Shown here one piece after another: positions 1-11,900 of a DNA stretch of 64,000 nucleotides. A program made the position numbers and the translations under genes. Position 1 is the first letter of the stretch. Each line of letters opens with the position of its first letter. The stretch lies in assembly GCA_033964015.1 (NCBI GenBank), contig CM066916.1, forward strand, positions 16,160,501-16,224,500, given 5' to 3'. This DNA is from Scolanthus callimorphus (lineage: Eukaryota; Cnidaria; Anthozoa; Actiniaria; Edwardsiidae). The notes below the pieces were generated by a model. That model was given only the letters and a program-made list of their open reading frames with translations. It was not told the origin of the DNA and did not search any database.

Positions 1-233
1 ATTCTTAATTTAATCGGAAGCCAACGTAGCTGCTTTAGCATAGGCGTGACATGATCGTATTTGTTTGATCTGCATATCAAACGAGCTGCAGCATTTTGAA
101 CATATTGTAATTTGTCTAGCATGTGTTGTGGTAGGCCATAAAGTAAAGAGCTACAATTATCTATGTTAGATAAAACAAACGAGACCACAAGAGTCTTAGT
201 AGTGACAACTGATTGGTAATTGCGCACTTTTGC
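1..233 (-). mobile_element. Non-LTR retrotransposon, 3' end of RT ORF (fragment)
   Basis: Read on the minus strand this stretch is one open frame. It contains the C-terminal signature of CR1/L2-type reverse transcriptases: SNIDNCSSLLYGLPQHMLDK, then LQYVQNAAARLI and HVTPMLKQLRWLPI. The open frame runs off the left edge of the window and stops matching abruptly near 233, where a BEL/Pao fragment begins on the other strand. It is a truncated, probably dead copy; the clade (L2, CR1 or Rex1) cannot be settled from about 75 codons. Confidence 0.75.
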
Positions 234-421
234 TATACCACCGGGAGTGGAGCAGGTGGACAAAGCAGGTCCAGTACCTGGCGGACGTCTTCTGGAAACG
301 CTGGGTAAGGGAGTATCTCCAAGACTTGCAGCGACGACAGAAATGGGTGAGGAAGCTCCGCAACTTCGCCGTCGATGACGTTGTACTGGTGGTTGACGAT
401 CGTGTTCGCCGCTGTGAGTGA
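230..421 (+). mobile_element. BEL/Pao LTR retrotransposon, C-terminal (DUF5641) fragment
   Basis: The plus-strand frame reads FWKRWVREYLQDLQRRQKW and then LRNFAVDDVVLVVDD. This is the hallmark of the DUF5641 region at the C-terminus of Pao/BEL polyproteins, after the integrase. It ends at a TGA at 419-421. No LTR, integrase core or RT is visible around it, so this is an isolated fragment fused to the LINE fragment on its left. There is no methionine at the start; the frame is simply cut by the junction. Confidence 0.7.
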
Positions 422-1007
422 GTTTACAGATCTTATATTCTGTCAGAGAAACTTCTGTCAGAGAAACGATTGTTTATTCATCACTGGATTCCATTTCAAA
501 GCAGTATAAATATAGATTATCATCATATTATCAAATTCTTCGAAATCATATTTTTTACAAATGAAATTATATAAATACAAGAATTATTGCATATTGTTTA
601 TATTGCTTTTTGTACTCAAAGAAGGCGGCAGTAAATCAAAGATGACAGCCGTACATACCAAGATTATTGTCAACTTTGAAAACAATAGACTATACACATT
701 TTATATACTAGACCAAAATAATAAAAATAGTAAATAAAAATAGTATTTTAACTTATATATATGCACAACACTTTTAGAGGCTGACTTAAATTGTCTCACC
801 ACAAATAAATTGCATATTTAGACAATCATTGTTTAATTTTTTTAAACAAAATTCCGCACTGATGAACGCATGAAACCTGTTTGATACACATAAATGCCTT
901 GGAAATTTCGACGGCCTTTTTCATATGAAAAGTAGTAAAATCAGACCAAGTTACAAACTGTAAACTTTGTTTACCATGCTCCAGTAGTCACGTAACAAGC
1001 CCCAAAC
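422..1007. other. AT-rich intergenic stretch, nothing recognised
   Basis: This stretch is AT-rich with long A and T runs. No coding exon, inverted repeat or known element was recognised. Confidence 0.5.
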
Positions 1008-1237
1008 AATAGGCAATTTGCACTAACTGGGTCACGTGACCCAAATCCCATACATTCTGAATAAAATCTTGAAAATTCAACTAGCTGCCATTTGCTCCAG
1101 GTTAGAGATTTTAAGCTGAAACTCGAGTTTCTGACTAATATCAATTGGTTCTTTGTATGTCTGGAATTTATTTTGACATAACATCTCGTTAAGAGGTAGT
1201 TGGGGTCACGTGACCCACTAAGTGCAAATGGCCTATT
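1008..1237. repeat. 230-bp MITE with TIRs, copy 1
   Basis: The element starts AATAGGC(A/C)ATTTGCACTAA and ends with the inverted version. Just inside each end is the palindrome GGGTCACGTGACCC. A second copy of exactly the same length (230 bp) and high similarity lies at 47733-47962. No open frame or clear target-site duplication is visible, so this is a non-autonomous DNA element. Each end contains CACGTG, an E-box. Confidence 0.8.
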
Positions 1238-1844
1238 GACAATTAGAACTGAAATCCGAATGAGCCATGATTCAAATGGGGCCGCTGGCGCGGCCGAGAG
1301 GTCTATTTTTTTAGTATAAATCAACGAGATGGCGGATCACAGAAAATGGAATATCAGCTACCATTTGTTCTTCACAGGAAAAGGGGCAGCATCCTAAACA
1401 AGGTCTATCATTAATATCCAATAGTAGCATAGCCAATGGAAATGCAGGATTGGTAATACACCTCTAGTTAATTTATACTACATTCGATTACATAGAAGTA
1501 TCTCCCAAAAATTGCAACCCATAAGCTTATATATTACCGGCCCATGGACGTATCAGTAATCATGACATCAAAGGTAAGCAAGATCAGATTTTTGAACCCG
1601 TTGTTCAGGTTTGGTTCGCACCCATGTGTTTATAGCGGCTCCTTGTTCAAAAGGCCATCAACCATGCCCTCCAGCGCGTCCATTTCATCAGGTGGTGGGG
1701 TGACGCTACACAATTGCTGGAAGTCCTGAATAAGATGGACATCATGGTAAGCAGAAGATAAATAATGTTGTCTACAGCTGTTGCACGTAACGCGATGAAA
1801 AAAGGGGGGGAATGGTCTAGGCATTTTGTTTTTCTGCGTACTCA

Positions 1845-1992
1845 ATCAAACCATGCGAGCCAATTATATCCTTGTCTGTTTTTGCCAAGTGCAGTGAACT
1901 GGTTTATTGGTTTCTGTCGCGACATACTGTCCCTTACAAGGAAAGGTATTACGGTAGGCGAAAATAGGCAAGGATCACATGACCTTTGGACC
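1845..1992. repeat. Palindromic MITE, 'CCAATCAGATCCTTGCC' family
   Basis: The left arm (GCCAATTATATCCTTGTCTG) and the right arm (inverse of GGCGAAAATAGGCAAGGATC) pair imperfectly. Related copies occur at about 11556-11684, 16495-16620 and 17438-17575, all with the arm motif ATCCTTGCC(T/C)(A/T)GTTT(C/T)GCC and AATCAGATTCTTGCC-like ends. Divergence between the arms suggests old insertions. Confidence 0.55.
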
Positions 1993-2775
1993 CATCTTTG
2001 ATAGATTACGCAGAAAAATACCAAATGTGATGTATAATCAGCCCATTTTGTAAATTTGCCCAAAATATAAATCCAAGCTCTTTCTCAGTTGCTAACATGA
2101 GAGGGTGAAGCAGTCCACGTAATGATCAGATCGTTCATGGGTTTTAGTAAGTATTTCTGGATGAAGGAAGTAGGGGGCTAACTGTCCTAAATTGGGAAAC
2201 TGGCTAAACAAATACTACGTTCCATCCAAATACTACGTGGGCGTTTTAGTGAATGATTATGTAAACTGTTCACCGAGTTGCAAATTTGTCTGATTCCCAT
2301 TGTTTAGCCAATTTGCCGATTCCCATTTGTTAGCGATTATCCGCTATGGTAGAGTTCGTTGGCGCTTCCTACCTCGCCGTCTGATCAACGTGCCACAGGG
2401 AGAGTTCTGGATGAGAATCATGTGTTGAATATGGACCAATCACAACCCTTCAACTACTAACGGCCAATACGAGTCAAGCCTATATCTCGCCAGCTTGAGC
2501 CGATCCAATGTAACCGAGGGAATTTATCCCTCTGTTTGTGAATTTTTTTTTCCAACAAAATCTCTCAGCAAACTGTTAGAATAGAGATATGATTCTTCAA
2601 CCTGTCGCCTGGCAAAGATCAAAAGGTAAATAAATACCCAGCTCTTAAAAAGAGATGAAAGATAAGATTCCTATGCAAATTGGCCTAACAGAACACTTGA
2701 TCCCTTGACTTGATCAGAACGTGGAGGAAGAAAGTGCCAACTAACTCATAGCCTACTCTAGTGGATGAGAAGCAG

Positions 2776-2977
2776 TTAGAAATCGGCAAAACAAGCTGGA
2801 GCACTACGTTCAACAAAGTGTTTTACCTGGTTAACTTTCCTGACCAAGTCGATGTGGTGCTTCCAGCAGTGATGGATGTACGCCACGGTCATCTCAAACA
2901 CAGTAGCCTTGTCAGCGGTCTCACTACATGACGGGATCATGCGCCTGAGTATGAACCAGCAGCGGGCGATGCGCTCT
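2776..2977 (-). CDS. bHLH gene, terminal exon (second half of bHLH)
   Basis: The acceptor TTTCCTGTCAG precedes the exon, which starts AGAGCGCATC and completes the basic region (KRR-ERIARC). Helix 1, the loop (IPSCSETADKATV) and helix 2 (FEMTVAYIHHCW) follow. It reads to a TAA at 2776. A GT at the codon after VNQ could be used to splice onward instead. The acceptor and the first roughly 22 exon bases are the seed of the 71-bp array that begins directly upstream. Confidence 0.75.
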
Positions 2978-5900
2978 CTGACAGGAAATAAGAAACAATC
3001 AGAGACAATTAGAGTAACCATGACAGTACACAGCGGGCAATGCGCTCTCTGACAGTAAATAAAAACAATCAGAGGCAATTAGAGTAACCATGACAGTACA
3101 CAGAGGGCAATGCGCTCTCTGACAGGAAATAAGAAACAATCAGAGGCAATTAGAGTAACCTTGACAGTACACAGCGGGCAATGCGCTCTCTGACAGTAAA
3201 TAAGAAACAATCAGAGACAATTAGAGTAACCATGACAGTATACAGCGGGCAATGCGCTCTCTGACAGGAAATAAGAAACAATCAGAGGCAATTAGAGTAA
3301 CCTTGACAGTACACAGCGGCAATGCGCTCTCTGACAGTAAATAAGAAACAATCAGAGGCAATTAGAGTAACCTTGACAGTATACAGCGGGCGATGGGCTC
3401 TCTGACAGGAAATAAGAAACAATCAGAGACAATTAGAGTAACCATGACAGTATACAGCGGGCAATGCGCTCTCTGACAGGAAATAAGAAACAATCAGAGG
3501 CAATTAGAGTAACCTTGACAGTACACAGCGGCAATGCGCTCTCTGACAGTAAATAAGAAACAATCAGAGGCAACTAGAGTAACCATGACAGTACACAGCG
3601 GGCAATGCGCTCTCTGACAGGAAATAAGAAACAATCAGAGGCAATTAGAGTAACCTTGACAGTATACAGCGGGCGATGCGCTCTCTGACAGGAAATAAGA
3701 AACAATCAGAGACAATTAGAGTAACCTTGACAGTACACAGCGGGCAATGCGCTCTCTGACAGGAAATAAGAAACAATCAGAGACAATTAGAGTAACCTTC
3801 ACAGTACACAGCGGGCAATGCGCTCTCTGACAGGAAATAAGAAACAATCAGAGACAATTAGAGTAACCATGACAGTACACAGCGGGCAATGCGCTCTCTG
3901 ACAGGAAATAAGAAACAATCAGAGACAATTAGAGTAACCTTGACAGTACACAGCGGGCAATGCGCTCTCTGACAGGAAATAAGAAACAATCAGAGACAAT
4001 TAGAGTAACCATGACAGTACACAGCGGGCGATGCGCTCTTTGACAGGAAATAAGAAACAATCAGAGACAATTAGAGTAACCATGACAGTACACAGCGGGC
4101 GATGCGCTCTCTGACAGTAAATAAGAAACAATCAGAGGCAATTAGAGTAACCTTGACAGTATACAGCGGGCGATGCGCTCTTTGACAGGAAATAAGAAAC
4201 AATAAGAGACAATTAGAGTAACCATGACAGTACACAGCGGGCAATGCGCTCTCTGACAGGAAATAAGAAACAATCAGAGACAATTAGAGTAACCTTGACA
4301 GTACACAGCGGGCAATGCGCTCTCTGACAGGAAATAAGAAACAATCAGAGACAATTAGAGTAACCTTGACAGTACACAGCGGGCAATGCGCTCTCTGACA
4401 GGAAATAAGAAACAATCAGAGACAATTAGAGTAACCATGACAGTATACAGCGGGCGATGCGCTCTTTGACAGGAAATAAGAAACAATCAGAGACAATAGG
4501 CCTTATTACGGTTTCCGACGCCACTTTGTTCGGTAGGCAAGATGTGCAAAATCCCACATAAACTCTGTAAACGCGAAGTGAAATCGTTGCGAAAATATAA
4601 AACATATCGGTAAAATATGAATCGTAGCATTGAGAGAGTGGCTGAAACTGTTTACCTTAAAAGTTTGGAGGTTATAGCTGCTGTATGAATCGAGTAATTA
4701 CGTTTTAAATTCTTCATACAAACGCCTGTAAAATCTGTGTGCATCGATGCGTAAAAAGCCTGTCAAAATACAAGGGTAGATGTGGAAAAATAAAAACTAC
4801 AATTGCTCGCTTTATAGAGAGCGTAGGAAGCTTAAATTTGATGGAGTGATTGTTTGGCCAAGTAGAATTATTTTACGCTAAGTACTTTGTTGATATGTGC
4901 AATATTTTAGCAACGATTTCACTTCGCGTTTACAGAGTTTATGTGAGATTTTGCACATCTTGCCTACCGAACAAAATGGCGGCGGAAACCGTGATAAGGC
5001 CTATTAGAGTAACCTTGACAGTACACAGCGGGCAATGCGCTCTCTGACAGGAAATAAGAAACAATCAGAGACAATTAGAGTAACCATGACAGTACACAGC
5101 GGGCGATGCGCTCTTTGACAGGAAATAAGAAACAATCAGAGACAATTAGAGTAACCATGACAGTACACAGAGGGCGATGCGCTCTCTGACAGGAAATAAG
5201 AAACAATCAGAGACAATTAGAGTAACCTTGACAGTATACAGCGGGCAATGCGCTCTCTGACAGGAAATAAGAAACAATCAGAGGCAATTAGAGTAACCAG
5301 GACAGTATACAGCGGGCGATTCGCTCTTTGACAGGAAATAAGAAACAATCAGAGACAATTAGAGTAACCACGACAGTACACAGCGGGCGATGCGCTCTCT
5401 GACAGGAAATAAGAAACAATCAGAGGCAATTATAGAGTAACCATGACAGTACACAGCGGGCGATGCGCTCTCTGACAGGAAATAGGTAACATTCAAAGAC
5501 AGTCAGAGTAACCACCAGTATACAGCGAGCGATGCGCTCTCTGACAGGAAAAAAGAAACAATCAGAGACAATTAGAGTAACCATGACAGTACACAGCGGG
5601 CGGTGCGTTCTCTGACAGGAAATAAGAAACAACCAGAGACAATTAGAGTAACCATGACAGTACACAGCGGGCGATGCGCTCTCTGACAGGAAATAAGAAA
5701 CAACATGAGACAAATAGAGTAACCATGACAGTACACAGCGAGCAATGCGCTCTCTGACATACAGCGGGCGTCTCATGGACGGCGGAATAAATTTCGCAGT
5801 GGGGGACTTATTAAAGACACTGTTTGACAAAGTAGGGGCTGAGATAACAGAGAACATATGAAAATCTGCTGAAAAAGGGGAGGGTCTAATTGCTTCGTTG

Positions 5901-8900
5901 CGAAAATATAAAACATATCGGTAAAATATGAATCGTAGCATTGAGAGAGTGGCTGAAACTGTTTACCTTAAAAGTTTGGAGGTTATAGCTGCTGTATGAA
6001 TCGAGTAATTACGTTTTAAATTCTTCATACAAACGCCTGTAAAATCTGTGTGCATCGATGCGTAAAAAGCCTGTCAAAATACAAGGGTAGATGTGGAAAA
6101 ATAAAAACTACAATTGCTCGCTTTATAGAGAGCGTAGGAAGCTTAAATTTGATGGAGTGATTGTTTGGCCAAGTAGAATTATTTTACGCTAAGTACTTTG
6201 TTGATATGTGCAATATTTTAGCAACGATTTCACTTCGCGTTTACAGAGTTTATGTGAGATTTTGCACATCTTGCCTACCGAACAAAATGGCGGCGGAAAC
6301 CGTGATAAGGCCTATTAGAGTAACCTTGACAGTACACAGCGGGCAATGCGCTCTCTGACAGGAAATAAGAAACAATCAGAGACAATTAGAGTAACCATGA
6401 CAGTACACAGCGGGCGATGCGCTCTTTGACAGGAAATAAGAAACAATCAGAGACAATTAGAGTAACCATGACAGTACACAGAGGGCGATGCGCTCTCTGA
6501 CAGGAAATAAGAAACAATCAGAGACAATTAGAGTAACCTTGACAGTATACAGCGGGCAATGCGCTCTCTGACAGGAAATAAGAAACAATCAGAGGCAATT
6601 AGAGTAACCAGGACAGTATACAGCGGGCGATTCGCTCTTTGACAGGAAATAAGAAACAATCAGAGACAATTAGAGTAACCACGACAGTACACAGCGGGCG
6701 ATGCGCTCTCTGACAGGAAATAAGAAACAATCAGAGGCAATTATAGAGTAACCATGACAGTACACAGCGGGCGATGCGCTCTCTGACAGGAAATAGGTAA
6801 CATTCAAAGACAGTCAGAGTAACCACCAGTATACAGCGAGCGATGCGCTCTCTGACAGGAAAAAAGAAACAATCAGAGACAATTAGAGTAACCATGACAG
6901 TACACAGCGGGCGGTGCGTTCTCTGACAGGAAATAAGAAACAACCAGAGACAATTAGAGTAACCATGACAGTACACAGCGGGCGATGCGCTCTCTGACAG
7001 GAAATAAGAAACAACATGAGACAAATAGAGTAACCATGACAGTACACAGCGAGCAATGCGCTCTCTGACATACAGCGGGCGTCTCATGGACGGCGGAATA
7101 AATTTCGCAGTGGGGGACTTATTAAAGACACTGTTTGACAAAGTAGGGGCTGAGATAACAGAGAACATATGAAAATCTGCTGAAAAAGGGGAGGGTCTAA
7201 TTGCTTCTAGCCCCTCCGGCTCCGCCGTCCGCGGTCCTGTGCACTCCCTGACAGGAAACAAAAGGAAAATGATCGATCAGTGTGTTTCGAATATCTTATC
7301 TAATGTGTTTTGAATTTCTCTAATGTCTTATATTTGATTATCTTATATTGCGGATTTCCCGTAGCACCGTTGCACAAGGAGAACTTATAACTGCTCTGAT
7401 TGGCTGGGCTGGTTAAGTCATTTGACGGCCTGTAGTGACGCTCTGTACTAATATAAAGGTTGATAACCATCTCATTGAGAACCGATAGTCGAGACCTCAA
7501 ACACTCCATCCATTGGTTGCATTGTATGCGCATAAATAGAACTCAATATGTGCTCGATATCTATTGCCTAAACTAATATACTTTTAATATGAATTCCAAT
7601 ATTCTAGTATATAACAATAGTTTGTTGAAAGTGAAATTTTCTAAAGAAGTATTTAACAATTATTGGATGAGGTTGAGATGATAGTGAGATTTGTCAACGC
7701 CGAGGTTTGTGTTATCTGCCGAAGCGAAGCTGAGGCGGATAACACTAACTCGAGGCGTTGACAAATCTCACTATCATGCGAAAACCGAATTCAATAATTG
7801 TTTTATTATTCAGCAACAAGGAATTCTTACCTAGCTAAACGAAGTCGACAACGAGGCTTGCAAGGCGAAACAGGTTTTCAACAGCTTACGTCCATTAGTA
7901 TTTTCCTCTTTTTATTCAATTCAAATAGCCATTGTTGATGTTTAGATATCCTGAGCAATGATCTCTCGGCAAAAAGCATAGCAGATTCAACAAGAATATT
8001 GGCTAAATTGGCTTTCGCCTTCGGAAAGAAAACCAAGATGGCGGCGAAACCTATTGGCTTGCGTTATGACGTCATTAGAGTGCATCAATCCTAATGTCTG
8101 GAGTTTGACGTCACGCACTGCGCGCCATCATGCTTTCGCTGTGTACTCTTAGCCAATCAGAATCGAGATAGTGGCATAGCTGAATAATAAAACAAATTAG
8201 CTTGACTCTCATGAATGATTAAACACGAGATGACTCTAGAAAATAAGTCCTTTTTGAAGAAGCACAAACATTATCCGCTTATTTTACAGGAAGTATGCGC
8301 AGCAGAAACGGACCAAAGATTTGGACGTTTCTTTTTATACAATTCGTTGTCATTTCCATACAAGAAAGTGTGAGTAATGCCACTACAACAGATGAAAGTC
8401 GGAGCAACTTCCTTTCTATCGTCACACAGGTGCGGCATCGTTACGTTCGATCGGAAACTGTTGAAGTTGTAGATCAATTTGCGTGTATCTCTCGGTGTTT
8501 GCACGAGTTCGCCTCTTGTAAGGCGGTCTACTTCAAAAAGGAAAGAAGTCCAAAAAGAGTGCACTCATGCCATTGTTAGCGATCAGGGGCCGGGAAATGA
8601 TTGGGGAAGAATGGAAGAGCGAAGAAGATGCAACGCTTATTGAATTGCAGGTAAGGATCGCCTTTCAAGTTACAAGTTTATTTTTCACACACAGAATCCA
8701 AAAATACACAATATAATGGCGAGGGATTTCAACAGACTTTAAGGTTCGAGCGGGAAGGTCCCCTCATATAGCATACAATTAGATTAACAGTAAAGGTTTA
8801 CTCGCAAAAGACAAGCAGTATGGACGGGTCATCCCATCTAGAAAGTCGTAAAGTTGACCAATCAGAGCGCGCGTTATATCGTACGCACCTATATTATAAA

Positions 8901-11900
8901 ATAAGATTTATAATTGGTCATAAAAGCAACATTGTGGGACCCAAAGTACGATCACTGTGTTTTGAAATGGAAATTTTATTCAAAATTGGAAAATTGAGCT
9001 TAAAAGGCAGCATAAAAGTCACAGTAGTTGCATAACAGAAGTGCTATGCTGATATAGAGTTACAGAAGCGTGCGTCACGCCTCAGTTTTGCTTGAACTTG
9101 TTGTGCGACGCTATAGCCCTTTATGATGTTAATATTGACTGATATTATAAAAATTAAATCCAGAATTCAATTCTACACATCCGTAGTACAATTACAATGA
9201 AACGTATGGGGAAATACATCGCAACGAGCATTGACGCTCATACGTTTCTTTGTAAAAAGTAAGCCAGGTACGAAGTGTTGAAAATTGATATCTCAGTCAG
9301 TTTTCAAGTAATTCTTTTGTTTTCATCCTCTAACAGCAGAACATGTTGTTTAACAATAGTTGTCGGTTCCGCGATGTAACGAAACAATGTTCAATGATAC
9401 GCAGCTTGTAATCGAAAAATCAGGCTTGATGACACATTGACTAAGAAGCAACAAAAGGAATCAACAAAACTCGAGCCTCAATGATGAAATAATTCCTATG
9501 TTTTCAGTTTCTTATCCCATCATGCAACGAGATCCAAGAAAACCAAGGCAACTATAACTCTGGTGTATATACTATCGTACCCAGTCCTTCTGTGACACTG
9601 AGGGTGTACTGTGACCTGGTAACTAGCGGAGGAGGATGGACCGTTATTCAAAGGCGTCTTGATGGCTCGGTCGATTTCTACCGCGGGTGGGCCGAGTACA
9701 AACACGGGTTCGGTAACAAGGAAGGGGAATATTGGCTAGGATTGGAGAATATACATGTGATGACGTCACAGAGGCAAAACCAACTGAGAATTAACATGGA
9801 AGATTTCCAAGGCAACAAAGCGTATGCTGAATACGACAACTTCGTGGTGGGAGATGAGGATTCTAATTACGTGCTCACGGTTGGCAAATATGAAGGTGAG
9901 CTCGTTAAGTACTATCCGTTGGTCCGTCTGTTTGATATATCACTAGACTTTCACTCAATAAAACACGGCCTGCCATTGGTTGATTTTGTGTCACAAGCCT
10001 TGAAAAATCGGGGAATATACCTATGAAAGTTACTTTCCGTCCGGGAAACAATAAGACTATGCACAAGTTGATCCGCGAGGGGACTGAGGCTTGGCGTAAA
10101 TTTTAAGGCGCGACGAGCCGATGTTGCTCACGGAGTTTTATAAAGATTCGAAAGGCTGGCAACTCGGACGCCATTTTCACAACAAGGACGCTACCAGCTG
10201 AATTTGAGTCCTTGAAGTTCCACTCAGATTTCACAACTGCTTGGCATTCGAGCTAGGAAACATCAGGAGCCCATAAGCCCTTATGGGCTCCTGGAAATAT
10301 GAAATAGATGACCTGTCTTCCCTACGATGCGAGCTATCAATTTCAAATTTTCAGTTTCTATTTAGCCTTTTTATCAAGATGTTTGATACTTATAGCGTTA
10401 AATCGTGCCACGACAAACTATCAGGCCTATTTCTTAATCAGTCTACGATTCATTTTCGTGATCCGTGAAAGCTTACTTTCGACATCCGTGATTTTTCACT
10501 TGTTGCACTAGTGATCCGTGCGTCATACCCCCTGTAAATAATGTTGTTGTTTTACAGGAACCGCTGAAAACTCGCTTGGTCGTCACAATGGACAGCAGTT
10601 TACAACTAAAGACAAGGATCACGATAGCAGGCCGGACGAAAATTGCGCTGTCAGATTCCATGGCGCCTGGTGGTATAGCAATTGTCACCAAAGCAACCCC
10701 AATGGCTTGTACAACAGTACAGAGTTTGGAAAAGGTATTAACTGGTTCCACTGGCGAGGACACTATGAATCGATGAAGAGAATCGAAATGAAGATAAGAC
10801 CATATGGAGAAAATTAAAAAACAGGAGTTATTACAGGAAATTCCTGCAAAAACCATTCATGGGTAAACCTGAATTTCCCATGACACAAGAATGGTAAATG
10901 TATGGTTTTCCCATGGACAAACAAATGAATGCCGAACACTTTCCATTGTTGTGTCACGTGAAATTAAGCTTGCAGAAATATCCTGTGATGCGCAAGCATT
11001 TGTTGATAAAATTAGCACTATTTAAGACGGGAAAGGAGTACCTTAATTAGATCATCCTTGCTATATAGAACGCTGTCAACGCTAGACGGAATATACCTAT
11101 TTTCCACGTTTAGGGTCAACATTCATTGTTTTCAATTTCAAAGTCTTTTCAATTTCTGGTCTAACAATTAAAAAACAAACAATGGGCCCCGACAAGCGCA
11201 AAAGGCCCTTACACAGAATTTCATACTTTCTCTTTCTCGTACTAATGCTCGTTTTTGTGTGCCCGTGTAGGCGCGCGCTTGTTTTAGGTCAGGTCATATT
11301 TCCAAAGAATTTTTCAACAAAGTAAAACCATTGCATCACGAGCCACGTTTTTAAAAGAACAGTTTATTTTCGATCGTTTAGACCAGACGATTCGTTTCAG
11401 AATCAGCCACGCGGTAGTTTTACGTACTCACTTGACGACGAGTTTAATACTGTTGTTTAAATTATTTACTGCTGAAATTGTGTTGCATCACGACTCCCGT
11501 TTCCAAAACAGCGATTTGTTTTTGACTCTGCTGTTCCTCCTCTCAAATGTTCGGAGCCAATTAGATTCTTGCCCTGTTTTGCCTCGTGCACTGGCTTCCT
11601 TCTGAAGGCAAACGAGACAACGTCACTTCGAAAGCAACGACTGCACTAAGCAAAACAGGGCAAGAATCTGATTGGTTCGTTGAGTCGCGATGCAACGATT
11701 TCAGCGGTAAGTAATTTAAAGATCACTACTAAAATCGTCGTCAAGCTTTGGCCTGAAACGAGCGCTCTTGTCTAGCTACCTAATGCCTAGTTACTGTTTC
11801 GAATCGAGCGCTTCTAAATCAGGAGAAACTAATTTTACGCAAAGTAGCCTTACCTTCGTTTCCGCTCCTTGGCCAAATGCGCTTCCTTCCTTTCCTCAGC

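Larger units (their letters stand above)
4584..7205. repeat. Tandem duplication of a 1311-bp segment
   Basis: Positions 4584-5894 and 5895-7205 are copies offset by exactly 1311 bp. All long frames inside them translate identically. The segment contains most of the TIR element, array block 2 and a unique tail. The breakpoints share only the dinucleotide TC. It is either a very recent duplication or an assembly artefact. Confidence 0.85.

Noticed and set aside
5776..5885. Plus-strand frame RLMDGGINFAVGDLLKTLFD in the unique tail of the array
   Set aside because: It is protein-like for about 30 codons, but there is no start, splice border or homologue I recognise; it is duplicated only as part of the 1311-bp segment.
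2950..7086. The 71-bp, 50-bp (14.2 kb) and 31-bp (62.1 kb) direct repeats as CRISPR arrays
   Set aside because: Units are contiguous, with no unique spacers and no cas genes, and the genome is clearly eukaryotic.
5420..7261. Long minus-strand frames through the array as a repeat protein
   Set aside because: The 71-bp unit is not a multiple of three, so frames stay open only by cycling through phases; there is no start, signal or splice support beyond the copied exon edge.
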